From the NCBI GenBank assembly GCA_963697805.1, contig CAVOPB010000002.1, forward strand, positions 434,001 to 498,000: DNA of 64,000 nt, read 5' to 3'. This document shows, in pieces, positions 22,182 to 28,481 of this stretch; within the stretch, counting starts at the first letter, position 1; every line of letters starts with the position of its first letter. The translations under genes and the position numbers were made by a program. Below the pieces are notes generated by a model, which made no database searches, had not been told where the DNA came from, and was given only the letters and a program-made list of their open reading frames with translations. The DNA is from VRUE01 sp963697805. Lineage in GTDB: Bacteria; Actinomycetota; Thermoleophilia; Solirubrobacterales; 70-9.

Positions 22182-22886
22182 ATGAGTGCGGAGGATTCGG
22201 TGGGGAGTCCGAGCCCGGTCGAGCTGCTGCGCAGCGTGCCGCTCTTCGCCGACCTCGAGCAGGGCGAGCTCGAGCGCTTCTCGCTGGTGGCGGTGCCGCG
22301 CTCATTCCCGGCCGCGACCCGCGTCTTCCACGAGGGCGACCACTCCGACGCCTGCTACATCGTTCGCAGCGGCAGCTTCCGGGTCACCCGCGAGCATTCC
22401 GACGGGCGGGCGATCACCCTCGCAACGCTCGGCCCCGGAGACATCTTCGGCGAGCTGGCGATGCTCGACGGCGAGGTCCGCTCGGCGAGTGTCGAGTCCC
22501 TCGAGGACAGCGAGCTGCTGGCATTGCCCGCCGGCGAGGTGCGGGCGCTGCTCGCCCGCCATCCCGAGATCACGGTCAAGCTGGTCGCCGCCCTGGTCAG
22601 GCGGCTGCGGGTCGCGAATGAGCGGATCTCGCGCCAGTCCTTCCAAACCGTCCCGAGCCGGGTCGCCGGGGTCCTCACCCAGCTCGTCGCCGAGGAGGGC
22701 GAGGGCGGCGAGGGCGGCGAGGTGACGATCCGGATGAACCAGGCCGACCTCGCCCAGCTTGCCGGCACCTCGCGGGAGAGCGTGAGCCGCTTCCTCGCCG
22801 ACCTCGAGCGCGCCGGTGTCGTCCGCCCCGGCCGCGGCCGGGTCACGGTGCTCGAGCCGGCGAAGCTCCGCAACTACATCTTCTAG
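22182..22886 (+). CDS. Crp/Fnr family transcription regulator
   Basis: A 234-residue regulator: cyclic-nucleotide-binding beta-barrel at about 15-125 (GDIFGELAMLDGEVRSASV is the phosphate-binding cassette, with E, R and S present, so cAMP-like binding is plausible) and a Crp winged helix at about 150-230 (LAQLAGTSRESVSRFLADLE is the recognition helix). A GATAAT box 6 nt before ATG suggests a leaderless mRNA. Its last five codons and stop lie inside a 43-bp sequence repeated at 26573-26615, making this gene the insertion target of the mobile element that follows. The coding sequence is intact. Confidence 0.92.
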   Translation: MSAEDSVGSPSPVELLRSVPLFADLEQGELERFSLVAVPRSFPAATRVFHEGDHSDACYIVRSGSFRVTREHSDGRAITLATLGPGDIFGELAMLDGEVRSASVESLEDSELLALPAGEVRALLARHPEITVKLVAALVRRLRVANERISRQSFQTVPSRVAGVLTQLVAEEGEGGEGGEVTIRMNQADLAQLAGTSRESVSRFLADLERAGVVRPGRGRVTVLEPAKLRNYIF

Positions 22887-22911
22887 CTCTCAGGCGCGGC
22901 TTCGCTCTAGA
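22869..22911 (+). repeat. left attachment repeat (attL-like)
   Basis: A 43-bp sequence starting exactly at the fifth-last codon of the crp-like gene (R-N-Y-I-F-stop) and running 25 bases past the stop. It is identical to 26573-26615; flanking bases differ on both sides. It contains an imperfect TCTAG...CTAGA inverted repeat that could be the strand-exchange core. Confidence 0.85.
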
Positions 22912-22938
22912 AAGCCGAAAACGTCCCGCTGGGCCCCG

Positions 22939-22988
22939 CTGGCATACGCCTGGAAGTGGCGCCCACTGGCGCACACAACTGGCGCACG
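22939..22988 (+). promoter_or_regulatory. candidate recombinase arm sites, left end
   Basis: Two copies of CTGGCGCAC at 22966-22974 and 22979-22987, 13 bases apart, with weaker matches (CTGGCATACG at 22939, GTGGCGCCCA at 22956). Similar words occur at the right end of the element. Short direct repeats just inside att sites are typical arm-binding sites of phage-type integrases; binding is inferred. Confidence 0.5.
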
Positions 22989-23051
22989 GCGCGGCGACGT
23001 TCTGACCTACGGCAACCTTTCCAGCGCCAGAAGTGTTCTCATAGAAGGATC

Positions 23052-24344
23052 TTGGTTCCCAGAAGGACATTCGTTTCCCTGTTGGCGGGGACCGCGCTCG
23101 CCGCGCTCGCTCTCGCGCCGGCAGCGTTGGCCGCCTACCCAGGGGCCAACGGCAACATCCTGTTCGACAACGGCACCGCTATCTACTCACTCAGCGGAGG
23201 CGTCGCTCACAACCTGACCGGCTCCAATCCCCTCTCAGGGGGTGCGGAACCTGCTGTGTCGGGGGACGGTAAACAAATCGTTTTCACCGGCAGCCGCAAC
23301 GGCAACTCGGGGATCTACTCGATGAACGCCGATGGCTCCAACATGGAGCTACTGGCGACCGAAGGGGTGCAGCCGGCGATCTCGCCGGACGGGTCGCACG
23401 TCGCCTTCGTGAATGGCGGAGGCCTGGGCATCATGAAGAGCGACGGAACCGACCTGCGCCAGCTCTCGATCGGCGAGGTTGCCGGGCCAAACGAGACTGT
23501 GAGCGGAGTCGAAAGCCCGATTTTCGACAGCACGGGCGCGACCATCTTCTTCGTCACAACTATCTATGTGCAGCTCCCTGTCTCGCCCACAGTGCCTGGT
23601 CCCTACCACACCTACCGCCAGGAGCTAGACGCGATCAACAGCGATGGCTCGGGACTGCGACGCCTCGCCGACTTCCATCCCCTCTCTCGAGGGCAACTGA
23701 GCCTTTCGCCCGACGGCGGGACGATCGCCTTCACCGGCTATCCCGAAGGCAGCAACACCAGCGAGATCTACTCGATGAACCTCGACGGCTCCGGCGTCAC
23801 CCGATTGACGAATGACGCGGCGGGCGACGAAAATCCGGCGTTCTCCCCCGACGGCAGGGAAATCCTCTACCAAGTCGACACGCCGGGCGCAGCTGGTAGT
23901 GCAGCAGGGGCCGGCTGGGACATCTATGTGATGCAGCGCGACGGCACCGGCCAGCGACCGATCTATGCGACCTCCGGCGTCGAGGAGAACCCCGAATGGG
24001 CTCCGTCCAGCCTGACCTGCGACCACAAGCAGGTGACGATGCTCGGCACGGCGGGTGATGACCAGCTGGTCGGGACGTCGCAGGCCGACGTCATCATCGG
24101 CGGCGCCGGCACGGACAGGATCACCGGCGGCGCCGGCAATGACGTCATCTGCTCCGGAAAGGGCGACGACACCATCAAGGCCGGGCCGGGCAAGGACAAG
24201 CTCTGGGGAGTCGGCGGCGCAGACAGCCTGTTCGGCCGCAGCGGAGCGGACTTCCTCAACGGCGGCCCGGGTCGCGACCTCTGCAACGGAGCGGGCGGAA
24301 CCGACCGCGGCAAGCTCTGCGAGCGTCGGCGCTCAATCCCCTAG
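23052..24344 (+). CDS. secreted PD40 beta-propeller fused to RTX-like repeats
   Basis: A 430-residue protein. Signal peptide (SLLAGTALAALALAPAALA), then TolB-like PD40 blades: DGKQIVFTGSRNGNSGIYSM, ISPDGSHVAFVN, LSPDGGTIAFTG and FSPDGREILYQ. From about residue 335 come nonapeptide GGxGxD-type repeats (GGAGTDRITGGAGNDVI), as in calcium-binding RTX domains, ending with a cysteine-bearing tail. Start TTG 23052 is chosen because it follows AGAAGGAT and gives a clean signal peptide; the frame upstream lacks a better start. Cargo of the mobile element. Likely an extracellular binding protein; the ligand is unknown. Confidence 0.75.
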   Translation: MVPRRTFVSLLAGTALAALALAPAALAAYPGANGNILFDNGTAIYSLSGGVAHNLTGSNPLSGGAEPAVSGDGKQIVFTGSRNGNSGIYSMNADGSNMELLATEGVQPAISPDGSHVAFVNGGGLGIMKSDGTDLRQLSIGEVAGPNETVSGVESPIFDSTGATIFFVTTIYVQLPVSPTVPGPYHTYRQELDAINSDGSGLRRLADFHPLSRGQLSLSPDGGTIAFTGYPEGSNTSEIYSMNLDGSGVTRLTNDAAGDENPAFSPDGREILYQVDTPGAAGSAAGAGWDIYVMQRDGTGQRPIYATSGVEENPEWAPSSLTCDHKQVTMLGTAGDDQLVGTSQADVIIGGAGTDRITGGAGNDVICSGKGDDTIKAGPGKDKLWGVGGADSLFGRSGADFLNGGPGRDLCNGAGGTDRGKLCERRRSIP

Positions 24345-24390
24345 CGCCAGGTTCGAGGACTGCGCTGCCCGCTGGCTGGCGCGGGTCGCC

Positions 24391-24735
24391 GTGGAGCAGA
24401 AGCTGACATTGACGCAGCGCGTTCGCGAGCAGCTGATCGCGACGTTCGGCGAGATCGCCGAACAGATCGGCCTCGGGCTCTACCACCTGCTTTCCCTCGA
24501 AGGCCGGACTCGCTGCTTTCTCTTCCGGAGCCGCGATCGGCTCGAAGATGCCCGCGTTGTTGCCGAACGGTGCGGGTTCGGGGTCGATGGATACGGCGAC
24601 CATCTCAGCGTCGCCGCTGAAGATCTGGCGAAGCGATGGGGTGGACAAATCCTCGCCGTCGATCCCTCCGACGATGAGATTCGAGCCGTCGCCCGGAAGA
24701 TCGATGAGCACGCCCGGAAGGTCCCTCGGTCCTAG
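24391..24735 (+). CDS. orphan 114-residue protein of the element
   Basis: I do not recognise it. Codons are strongly GC-ending and the peptide alternates helices and strands (LTQRVREQLIATFGEIAEQIGL; YHLLSLEGRTRCFLF), ending in an acidic-basic helix (DEIRAVARKIDEHARK). No signal peptide or membrane helix, so cytoplasmic. The GTG at 24391 is the likeliest start, 46 nt after the PD40-RTX gene; the ribosome site is poor and the start uncertain. An opposite-strand frame (24256-24711) is its shadow. Its position between cargo and integrase suggests element housekeeping or a cargo function. Confidence 0.5.
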   Translation: MEQKLTLTQRVREQLIATFGEIAEQIGLGLYHLLSLEGRTRCFLFRSRDRLEDARVVAERCGFGVDGYGDHLSVAAEDLAKRWGGQILAVDPSDDEIRAVARKIDEHARKVPRS

Positions 24736-24789
24736 CTTGGCCTGGCCCCTGAGATGCCCGAAAACCGCATTACAGAGCCAAAATCACGG

Positions 24790-24842
24790 TACAATCAGGT
24801 ATCTGCAAAGCGCCCCCCGCGCTGCGCTAACAGCCGGGGGGC
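24790..24842 (+). promoter_or_regulatory. integrase leader: -10-like box and strong hairpin
   Basis: TACAAT at 24790-24795 resembles a -10 box (no good -35). Downstream, GCCCCCCG (24812-24819) pairs with CGGGGGGC (24835-24842), extended by GCTG/CAGC with one bulged C, giving a 12-bp hairpin with a six-base loop. It ends 8 bases before the integrase ribosome site AGAGAGG. No T-run follows. It could limit integrase transcription or translation. Confidence 0.5.
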
Positions 24843-24865
24843 TGGCCCATAGAGAGGTAACCTCC

Positions 24866-26062
24866 ATGAGCGCAAGAAAGCGTAGCTCCCAGGGAGTCCG
24901 CATTCGGCATAGCCGCAGCTGTACGAGCCGGGACGGCGGCAACTGCAACTGCTCCCCGAGCTTCGAGGCCTCGGTTTACTCGAAGCGCGACGGCAAGAAG
25001 ATCCGCAAGGCCTTCGACCGCGAATCGGAGGCGAAGCTGTGGCGGGCTGACGCCCTGGTCCAGCTGTCAAAGGGGGCGATGCGGGCGCCGAAGCCGACGA
25101 CCCTGCGACAGGCATGGGATGCCTGGCTGGAGGCGGCAAAGGCCGGGACCGTTCGCAACCGATCGGGCGACCGCTACAAGCCAGCGACGATCAGGGCCTA
25201 TGAGGCAGCGATGCGGCTCCGGGTCCTGCCGGACCTGGGATCGATCCGGGTTGCTGACCTGACCAGGGGCGACCTTCAGGACTTCGCAGAGCGCCAGCTG
25301 GCCGAGAACCTGGGGGCGGCGACGGTGCAGCTGACGATCGCCCCCTTGCGGGCTGTGTTCCGTCGCGCTGTCTCCCGCGGGGAGCTTGTCGTCAATCCCT
25401 GTACGGGGCTGTCGATGCCGACGCCGGACGGACGCCGGGAGCGCTTCGCCACCCCGGCAGAAGCGGAAGCGCTGATCGAGGCCGCCCCCGAAGAGGATCG
25501 GGCTCTGTGGGCGACGGCGCTCTATGCCGGACTTCGCCGGGGCGAGTTGATGGCCCTGGCCTGGGAGGCCGTGGACCTGGCTGAGGGTCTGATCCACGTT
25601 CGCCGGGGGTGGGACCCGGCAGACGGGGAAATCGCCCTCAAGACCCGCTCTGGTCGCCGGAAGGTGCCGATCATCTCCGCCCTGCGCGACCACCTGATCG
25701 ATCACCGGCTACGGACCGGCCGCAGCGAGGGCTTGGTGTTCGGGCGGGATGCCGATCGGGTGTTCACGGCGACGGCGATCAGCCGACGCGCCGACGCGGC
25801 CTGGGAGGCGGCGGGGCTCGACCGGATCACCTTGCATGAGTGCCGCCATACCTTTGCCTCGCTGATGATCGCGGCGGGGGTCAATGCGAAGGCGTTGTCG
25901 GTGTTCATGGGCCACGCCAACATCAGCATCACCCTGGACCGATACGGCCACCTGATGCCCGGCTCCGAGGCCGAGGCGGCGCAGCTCCTCGACGCCTACC
26001 TCGCGGCGCAGCGGGAGCGGGTGGAGGACGCCGCCAGGTCGGCGATGGTGGGTAGCGCCTAG
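24866..26062 (+). CDS. int: tyrosine recombinase/integrase
   Basis: A 398-residue site-specific recombinase that would integrate and excise the element. Catalytic residues: Arg224 in YAGLRRGEL, Lys259, His324 and Arg327 in LHECRHTF, His350 in FMGHANIS, Tyr360 in LDRYGHL; the set is complete. Residues about 75-175 are the SAM-like core-binding domain. The N-terminal 60 residues form an arm-binding region with an unusual C-x8-C-x-C cluster around residues 19-29. ATG 24866 follows AGAGAGG. The element's att repeats are 2.0 kb upstream and 0.5 kb downstream. Confidence 0.93.
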   Translation: MSARKRSSQGVRIRHSRSCTSRDGGNCNCSPSFEASVYSKRDGKKIRKAFDRESEAKLWRADALVQLSKGAMRAPKPTTLRQAWDAWLEAAKAGTVRNRSGDRYKPATIRAYEAAMRLRVLPDLGSIRVADLTRGDLQDFAERQLAENLGAATVQLTIAPLRAVFRRAVSRGELVVNPCTGLSMPTPDGRRERFATPAEAEALIEAAPEEDRALWATALYAGLRRGELMALAWEAVDLAEGLIHVRRGWDPADGEIALKTRSGRRKVPIISALRDHLIDHRLRTGRSEGLVFGRDADRVFTATAISRRADAAWEAAGLDRITLHECRHTFASLMIAAGVNAKALSVFMGHANISITLDRYGHLMPGSEAEAAQLLDAYLAAQRERVEDAARSAMVGSA

Positions 26063-26146
26063 AGGATTAATGGGAATAGGCTCCGCCTATGGCTGTTCGC
26101 GGGACGCTTGTCTTGGCCGCGACAAACCACTCACCAAGGAGGAGCA

Positions 26147-26449
26147 ATGTTTGCCCGAATAGCGACATTCCAGGCTGGGGATCCGGATCGGATCGAGCAG
26201 GACATCGATACCGCTCGGAAGATGGCCGAGGCGAATTGGGAATCGCCACCTGAGGGCTTGGAGACCTCGAAGGAGCTCTACATGCTCGTGGATCGCGAGA
26301 ACGCGACGGGGCTCGGGATCACCCTGTTTGAGACGGAGGAGGACATGCGGCGCGGGCATGAGGCTCTTAATGCCATGACTCCGCAAGGGGGCGGACAGCG
26401 GACGAATGTAGCCCTCTACGAGGTGGCGCTGCACAAGCAGCGGGAATAA
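26147..26449 (+). CDS. small dimeric alpha-beta-barrel (ABM-like) protein
   Basis: A 100-residue protein with the beta-alpha-beta pattern of the antibiotic biosynthesis monooxygenase-like fold: MFARIATFQAGDPDRIEQ, KELYMLVDRENATGLGITLFE, EEDMRRGHEAL. Such proteins are usually cytoplasmic dimers; some bind or oxidise small aromatic compounds or haem, many have no known activity. No catalytic residue set is evident. ATG 26147 follows AAGGAGGAGCA, an excellent ribosome site, so it is probably well expressed. It is the right-most gene inside the element. Confidence 0.7.
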   Translation: MFARIATFQAGDPDRIEQDIDTARKMAEANWESPPEGLETSKELYMLVDRENATGLGITLFETEEDMRRGHEALNAMTPQGGGQRTNVALYEVALHKQRE

Positions 26450-26494
26450 CCGGACGAATCCCCCACGCAGCTCGGCGCGCCATCTAGCGCCTGA

Positions 26495-26528
26495 CTGGCG
26501 CATCCTCTGGCGCGCACCTGGCGCGCAG
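26495..26528 (+). promoter_or_regulatory. candidate recombinase arm sites, right end
   Basis: CTGGCGCAT at 26495-26503, CTGGCGCGCAC at 26507-26517 and CTGGCGCGCAG at 26518-26528, three copies about 11-12 bases apart. They match the words at 22966-22987 inside the other end and lie 45 bases from attR. Spacing near one helical turn fits integrase or accessory-protein binding; this is inference. Confidence 0.5.
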
Positions 26529-26572
26529 AGTCGGCTTTTGGCTTTGCAGCTAGCCCGCCGGCAATGCGCGCA

Positions 26573-26615
26573 CGCAACTACATCTTCTAGCTCTCAGGCG
26601 CGGCTTCGCTCTAGA
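26573..26615 (+). repeat. right attachment repeat (attR-like)
   Basis: Identical in all 43 bases to 22869-26615's left copy at 22869-22911, including the codons R-N-Y-I-F-stop of the crp-like gene. Here they follow no open frame, so this copy is the orphaned 3' end created by integration. Confidence 0.85.
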
Positions 26616-26678
26616 GCCGCGGTGGATTTTTCCGATTCTCCCTGAGAGGATCGCGCCGTTGACTACAGGAGGTCTGAG

Positions 26679-27329
26679 ATGCAGCGGAATCGAAGTCTTG
26701 CCCCACTGACCGGCGCCCTTTTCGTCGTTCTGACCTTGATCGCCTTCTTCGCCATCGGCGGGAACACGCCAGAAGGCGACGACTCGGCGCAGAAGGTGGT
26801 CTCCTTCTATTCCGATCACGAAACCAAAGAGATCATCGCCGCGGTCGTGCTCGCCCTCGGCGCGGTCGCGCTGATCTTCTTCGCGGCGACCATGAAGCAG
26901 CGCCTCGAAGCGGCGAGTCCGGACCGCGGCATCCTGCCGACCGTCGCGCTGGGCGCCGGGATCGTCGCCTCCGGCGGCTTCCTCACCGCCGCCACCCTGC
27001 ACTTCGCCCTCGCCGACTACGCCGGCGACATCGACGCTTCTGCGGCCCAGGCATTGAACGCGATCGACTCCGACTTCTTCCTTCCCTTCGTTATGGGTCT
27101 CGCGACCCTGATTCTCGCCACCTCGCTGTGGCTGGTGAGGAACAGGTCGCTGCTGCCGACCTGGCTCGGCTGGGTCGGGATCATCATCTTCGTCGTCAGC
27201 TTCACCCCGGCCGGGTTCATCGGCTTTGGGCTGGCAGGGATCTGGATCATCGTCGTCAGCATCCTGCTCTACCTGCGCGACGAGTCGGCTACGGTCGGCT
27301 CGTCCGCCCCGGCGGCAAGGCCGGGCTAG
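26679..27329 (+). CDS. integral membrane protein, function unknown
   Basis: A 216-residue protein with about five or six membrane helices: LTGALFVVLTLIAFFAIGG near the N-terminus, AAVVLALGAVALIFFAATM, a VALGAGIVASGGFLTAA segment, and paired helices near the C-terminus. The loop after the first helix is acidic (TPEGDDSAQKVVSFYSDHE). I recognise no catalytic motif; similar small proteins are common in Actinomycetota without assigned role. ATG 26679 follows ACAGGAGG. It is the first chromosomal gene after attR, so before insertion it lay just downstream of crp. Confidence 0.6.
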   Translation: MQRNRSLAPLTGALFVVLTLIAFFAIGGNTPEGDDSAQKVVSFYSDHETKEIIAAVVLALGAVALIFFAATMKQRLEAASPDRGILPTVALGAGIVASGGFLTAATLHFALADYAGDIDASAAQALNAIDSDFFLPFVMGLATLILATSLWLVRNRSLLPTWLGWVGIIIFVVSFTPAGFIGFGLAGIWIIVVSILLYLRDESATVGSSAPAARPG

Positions 27330-27355
27330 CCCCGCTCAAAGGGAGCGCGCGGAAT

Positions 27356-27763
27356 CTAGTCCCCCCGGTCGAGCTCCGCGACGAGCAAGCTCACCCGCTG
27401 GGCGATCTCCTCGCGCAGCTCCCGCACCGACTCGACCGGCATTCCCTTCGGGTCGGGCAAGTCCCAGTCGAGATAGCGACGACCTGGGATGTACGGGCAC
27501 TCGTCCCCGCAGCCCATAGTCACGACGACGTCGGCCCAGCGGGCGTCCTCGTCGGAGAGGCGGTGCGGTCTCCGGTCGCGGAGGTCGACACCGATCTCGT
27601 CCATCACCTCGACCACCTCGGGGTGGACCCGGTCTGCCGGCCGGGTGCCGGCGGATTTCGCCCCATGGCGACCCTCCGCGGCCCGGGTGAACAGCGCCTC
27701 GCTCATCTGCGAGCGGCCGGCGTTGTGAAGGCAGACGAACAGGGCGTGAGGCACATCGGGCAT
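27356..27763 (-). CDS. arsC: arsenate reductase, LMW protein phosphatase fold
   Basis: A 135-residue protein with the P-loop C-x5-R at residues 11-17 (CLHNAGRSQ); the HNAGRSQ form is that of arsenate reductases rather than tyrosine phosphatases. A second cysteine pair, CGDEC, lies near residues 85-89, as in thioredoxin- or thiol-coupled ArsC. DLPDPKGMP near 100 supplies the acidic catalytic Asp. It would reduce arsenate to arsenite in the cytoplasm. No arsR, arsB or acr3 gene is adjacent, so the role could differ. It faces pcm divergently. Confidence 0.85.
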   Translation of the reverse strand: MPDVPHALFVCLHNAGRSQMSEALFTRAAEGRHGAKSAGTRPADRVHPEVVEVMDEIGVDLRDRRPHRLSDEDARWADVVVTMGCGDECPYIPGRRYLDWDLPDPKGMPVESVRELREEIAQRVSLLVAELDRGD

Positions 27764-27833
27764 TCTGGATGAAGTCGCAGTTCAATCGGGTTTAGCCTGT
27801 CGGCCATCGGACCGAACGCCGACCTTGACTGAG

Positions 27834-28478
27834 ATGCGCGACTTCGCCGAGCGGCGCGCGGCAATGGTCGAGCGGCAGCTGCGCCGGAGGGGGATCTCCG
27901 ACGAGCGGGTCCTGGCGGCGATGGGAAAGGTTCCGCGCGAGGAGTTCGTCTCCGAGCCCCGCCGCTCACGCGCCTACGCCGACGCCGCCCAGCCGATCGG
28001 CGAGGGGCAGACGATCTCGCAGCCGTGGATCGTCGCCGCGATCTGCCAGGCGCTCGAGCTGAAGGGCACCGAGCGGGTGCTGGAGGTCGGGACCGGCTCG
28101 GGCTACTCGGCCGCGGTCCTGGCCGAGCTCGCAGCCGAGGTGATCACCGTCGAGCGTCACCCGTCGCTTGCGGCCGCCGCGCGCCTCAATCTCGACTCGC
28201 TCGGCGTCCGCGGGGTCGAGGTCCGGGTCGCCGACGGCAGCCGCGGGATCCCCGAGCTGGCCCCCTTCGAGGCGATCGCGGTGCACGCGACGGCGCCCTC
28301 GGCGCCCGCCTCGCTCCTCGGCCAGCTCGCCGATGGCGGCAGGTTGGTGGTCCCGATCACGCTCGACTCCGCCGACATGCTGACCGTCTTCCGCCGCCGC
28401 GGCGAGGACTACGTCAGCGCCGAGATCGGGCCCTGCCGCTTCGTGCCGCTGGTCGGGGAGGAGGGCTTTGAGGACTGA
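27834..28478 (+). CDS. pcm: protein-L-isoaspartate O-methyltransferase
   Basis: Methylates isoaspartyl residues in aged proteins to start their repair. The 214-residue product has the family motif IGEGQTISQPWIVA near 55-68 and the SAM site VLEVGTGSGYSAAVLAEL near 83-100, with VVPI near the C-terminus. The N-terminal helix MRDFAERRAAMVERQLRRRGI and KVPREEFV are typical of PCMT. ATG 27834 is preferred to TTG 27825. It ends three bases before the convergent RTX gene. Confidence 0.9.
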   Translation: MRDFAERRAAMVERQLRRRGISDERVLAAMGKVPREEFVSEPRRSRAYADAAQPIGEGQTISQPWIVAAICQALELKGTERVLEVGTGSGYSAAVLAELAAEVITVERHPSLAAAARLNLDSLGVRGVEVRVADGSRGIPELAPFEAIAVHATAPSAPASLLGQLADGGRLVVPITLDSADMLTVFRRRGEDYVSAEIGPCRFVPLVGEEGFED

Positions 28479-28481
28479 GGC

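Larger units (their letters stand above)
22869..26615. mobile_element. 3.7-kb integrative element in the 3' end of the crp-like gene
   Basis: Bounded by identical 43-bp direct repeats and carrying its own tyrosine recombinase near the right end. Gene order: crp end/attL, PD40-RTX secreted protein, orphan 114-aa protein, integrase, small ABM-like protein, attR. No relaxase, replication, capsid or excisionase gene is visible, so it is a minimal or decayed element, perhaps mobilised by a helper. Using a regulator gene's 3' end rather than a tRNA as target is less common but known for tyrosine recombinases. The element is inferred from repeats plus integrase; excision is untested. Confidence 0.8.

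Noticed and set aside
22886..22911. Rho-independent terminator after the crp-like gene
   Set aside because: The TCTAG...CTAGA arms pair only over about five bases with no T-run; the segment is better explained as the att repeat.
24256..24711. 151-codon minus-strand frame overlapping the orphan element gene
   Set aside because: The plus-strand frame has the GC-ending third positions; this frame reads them as first/second positions and runs into the PD40-RTX gene.
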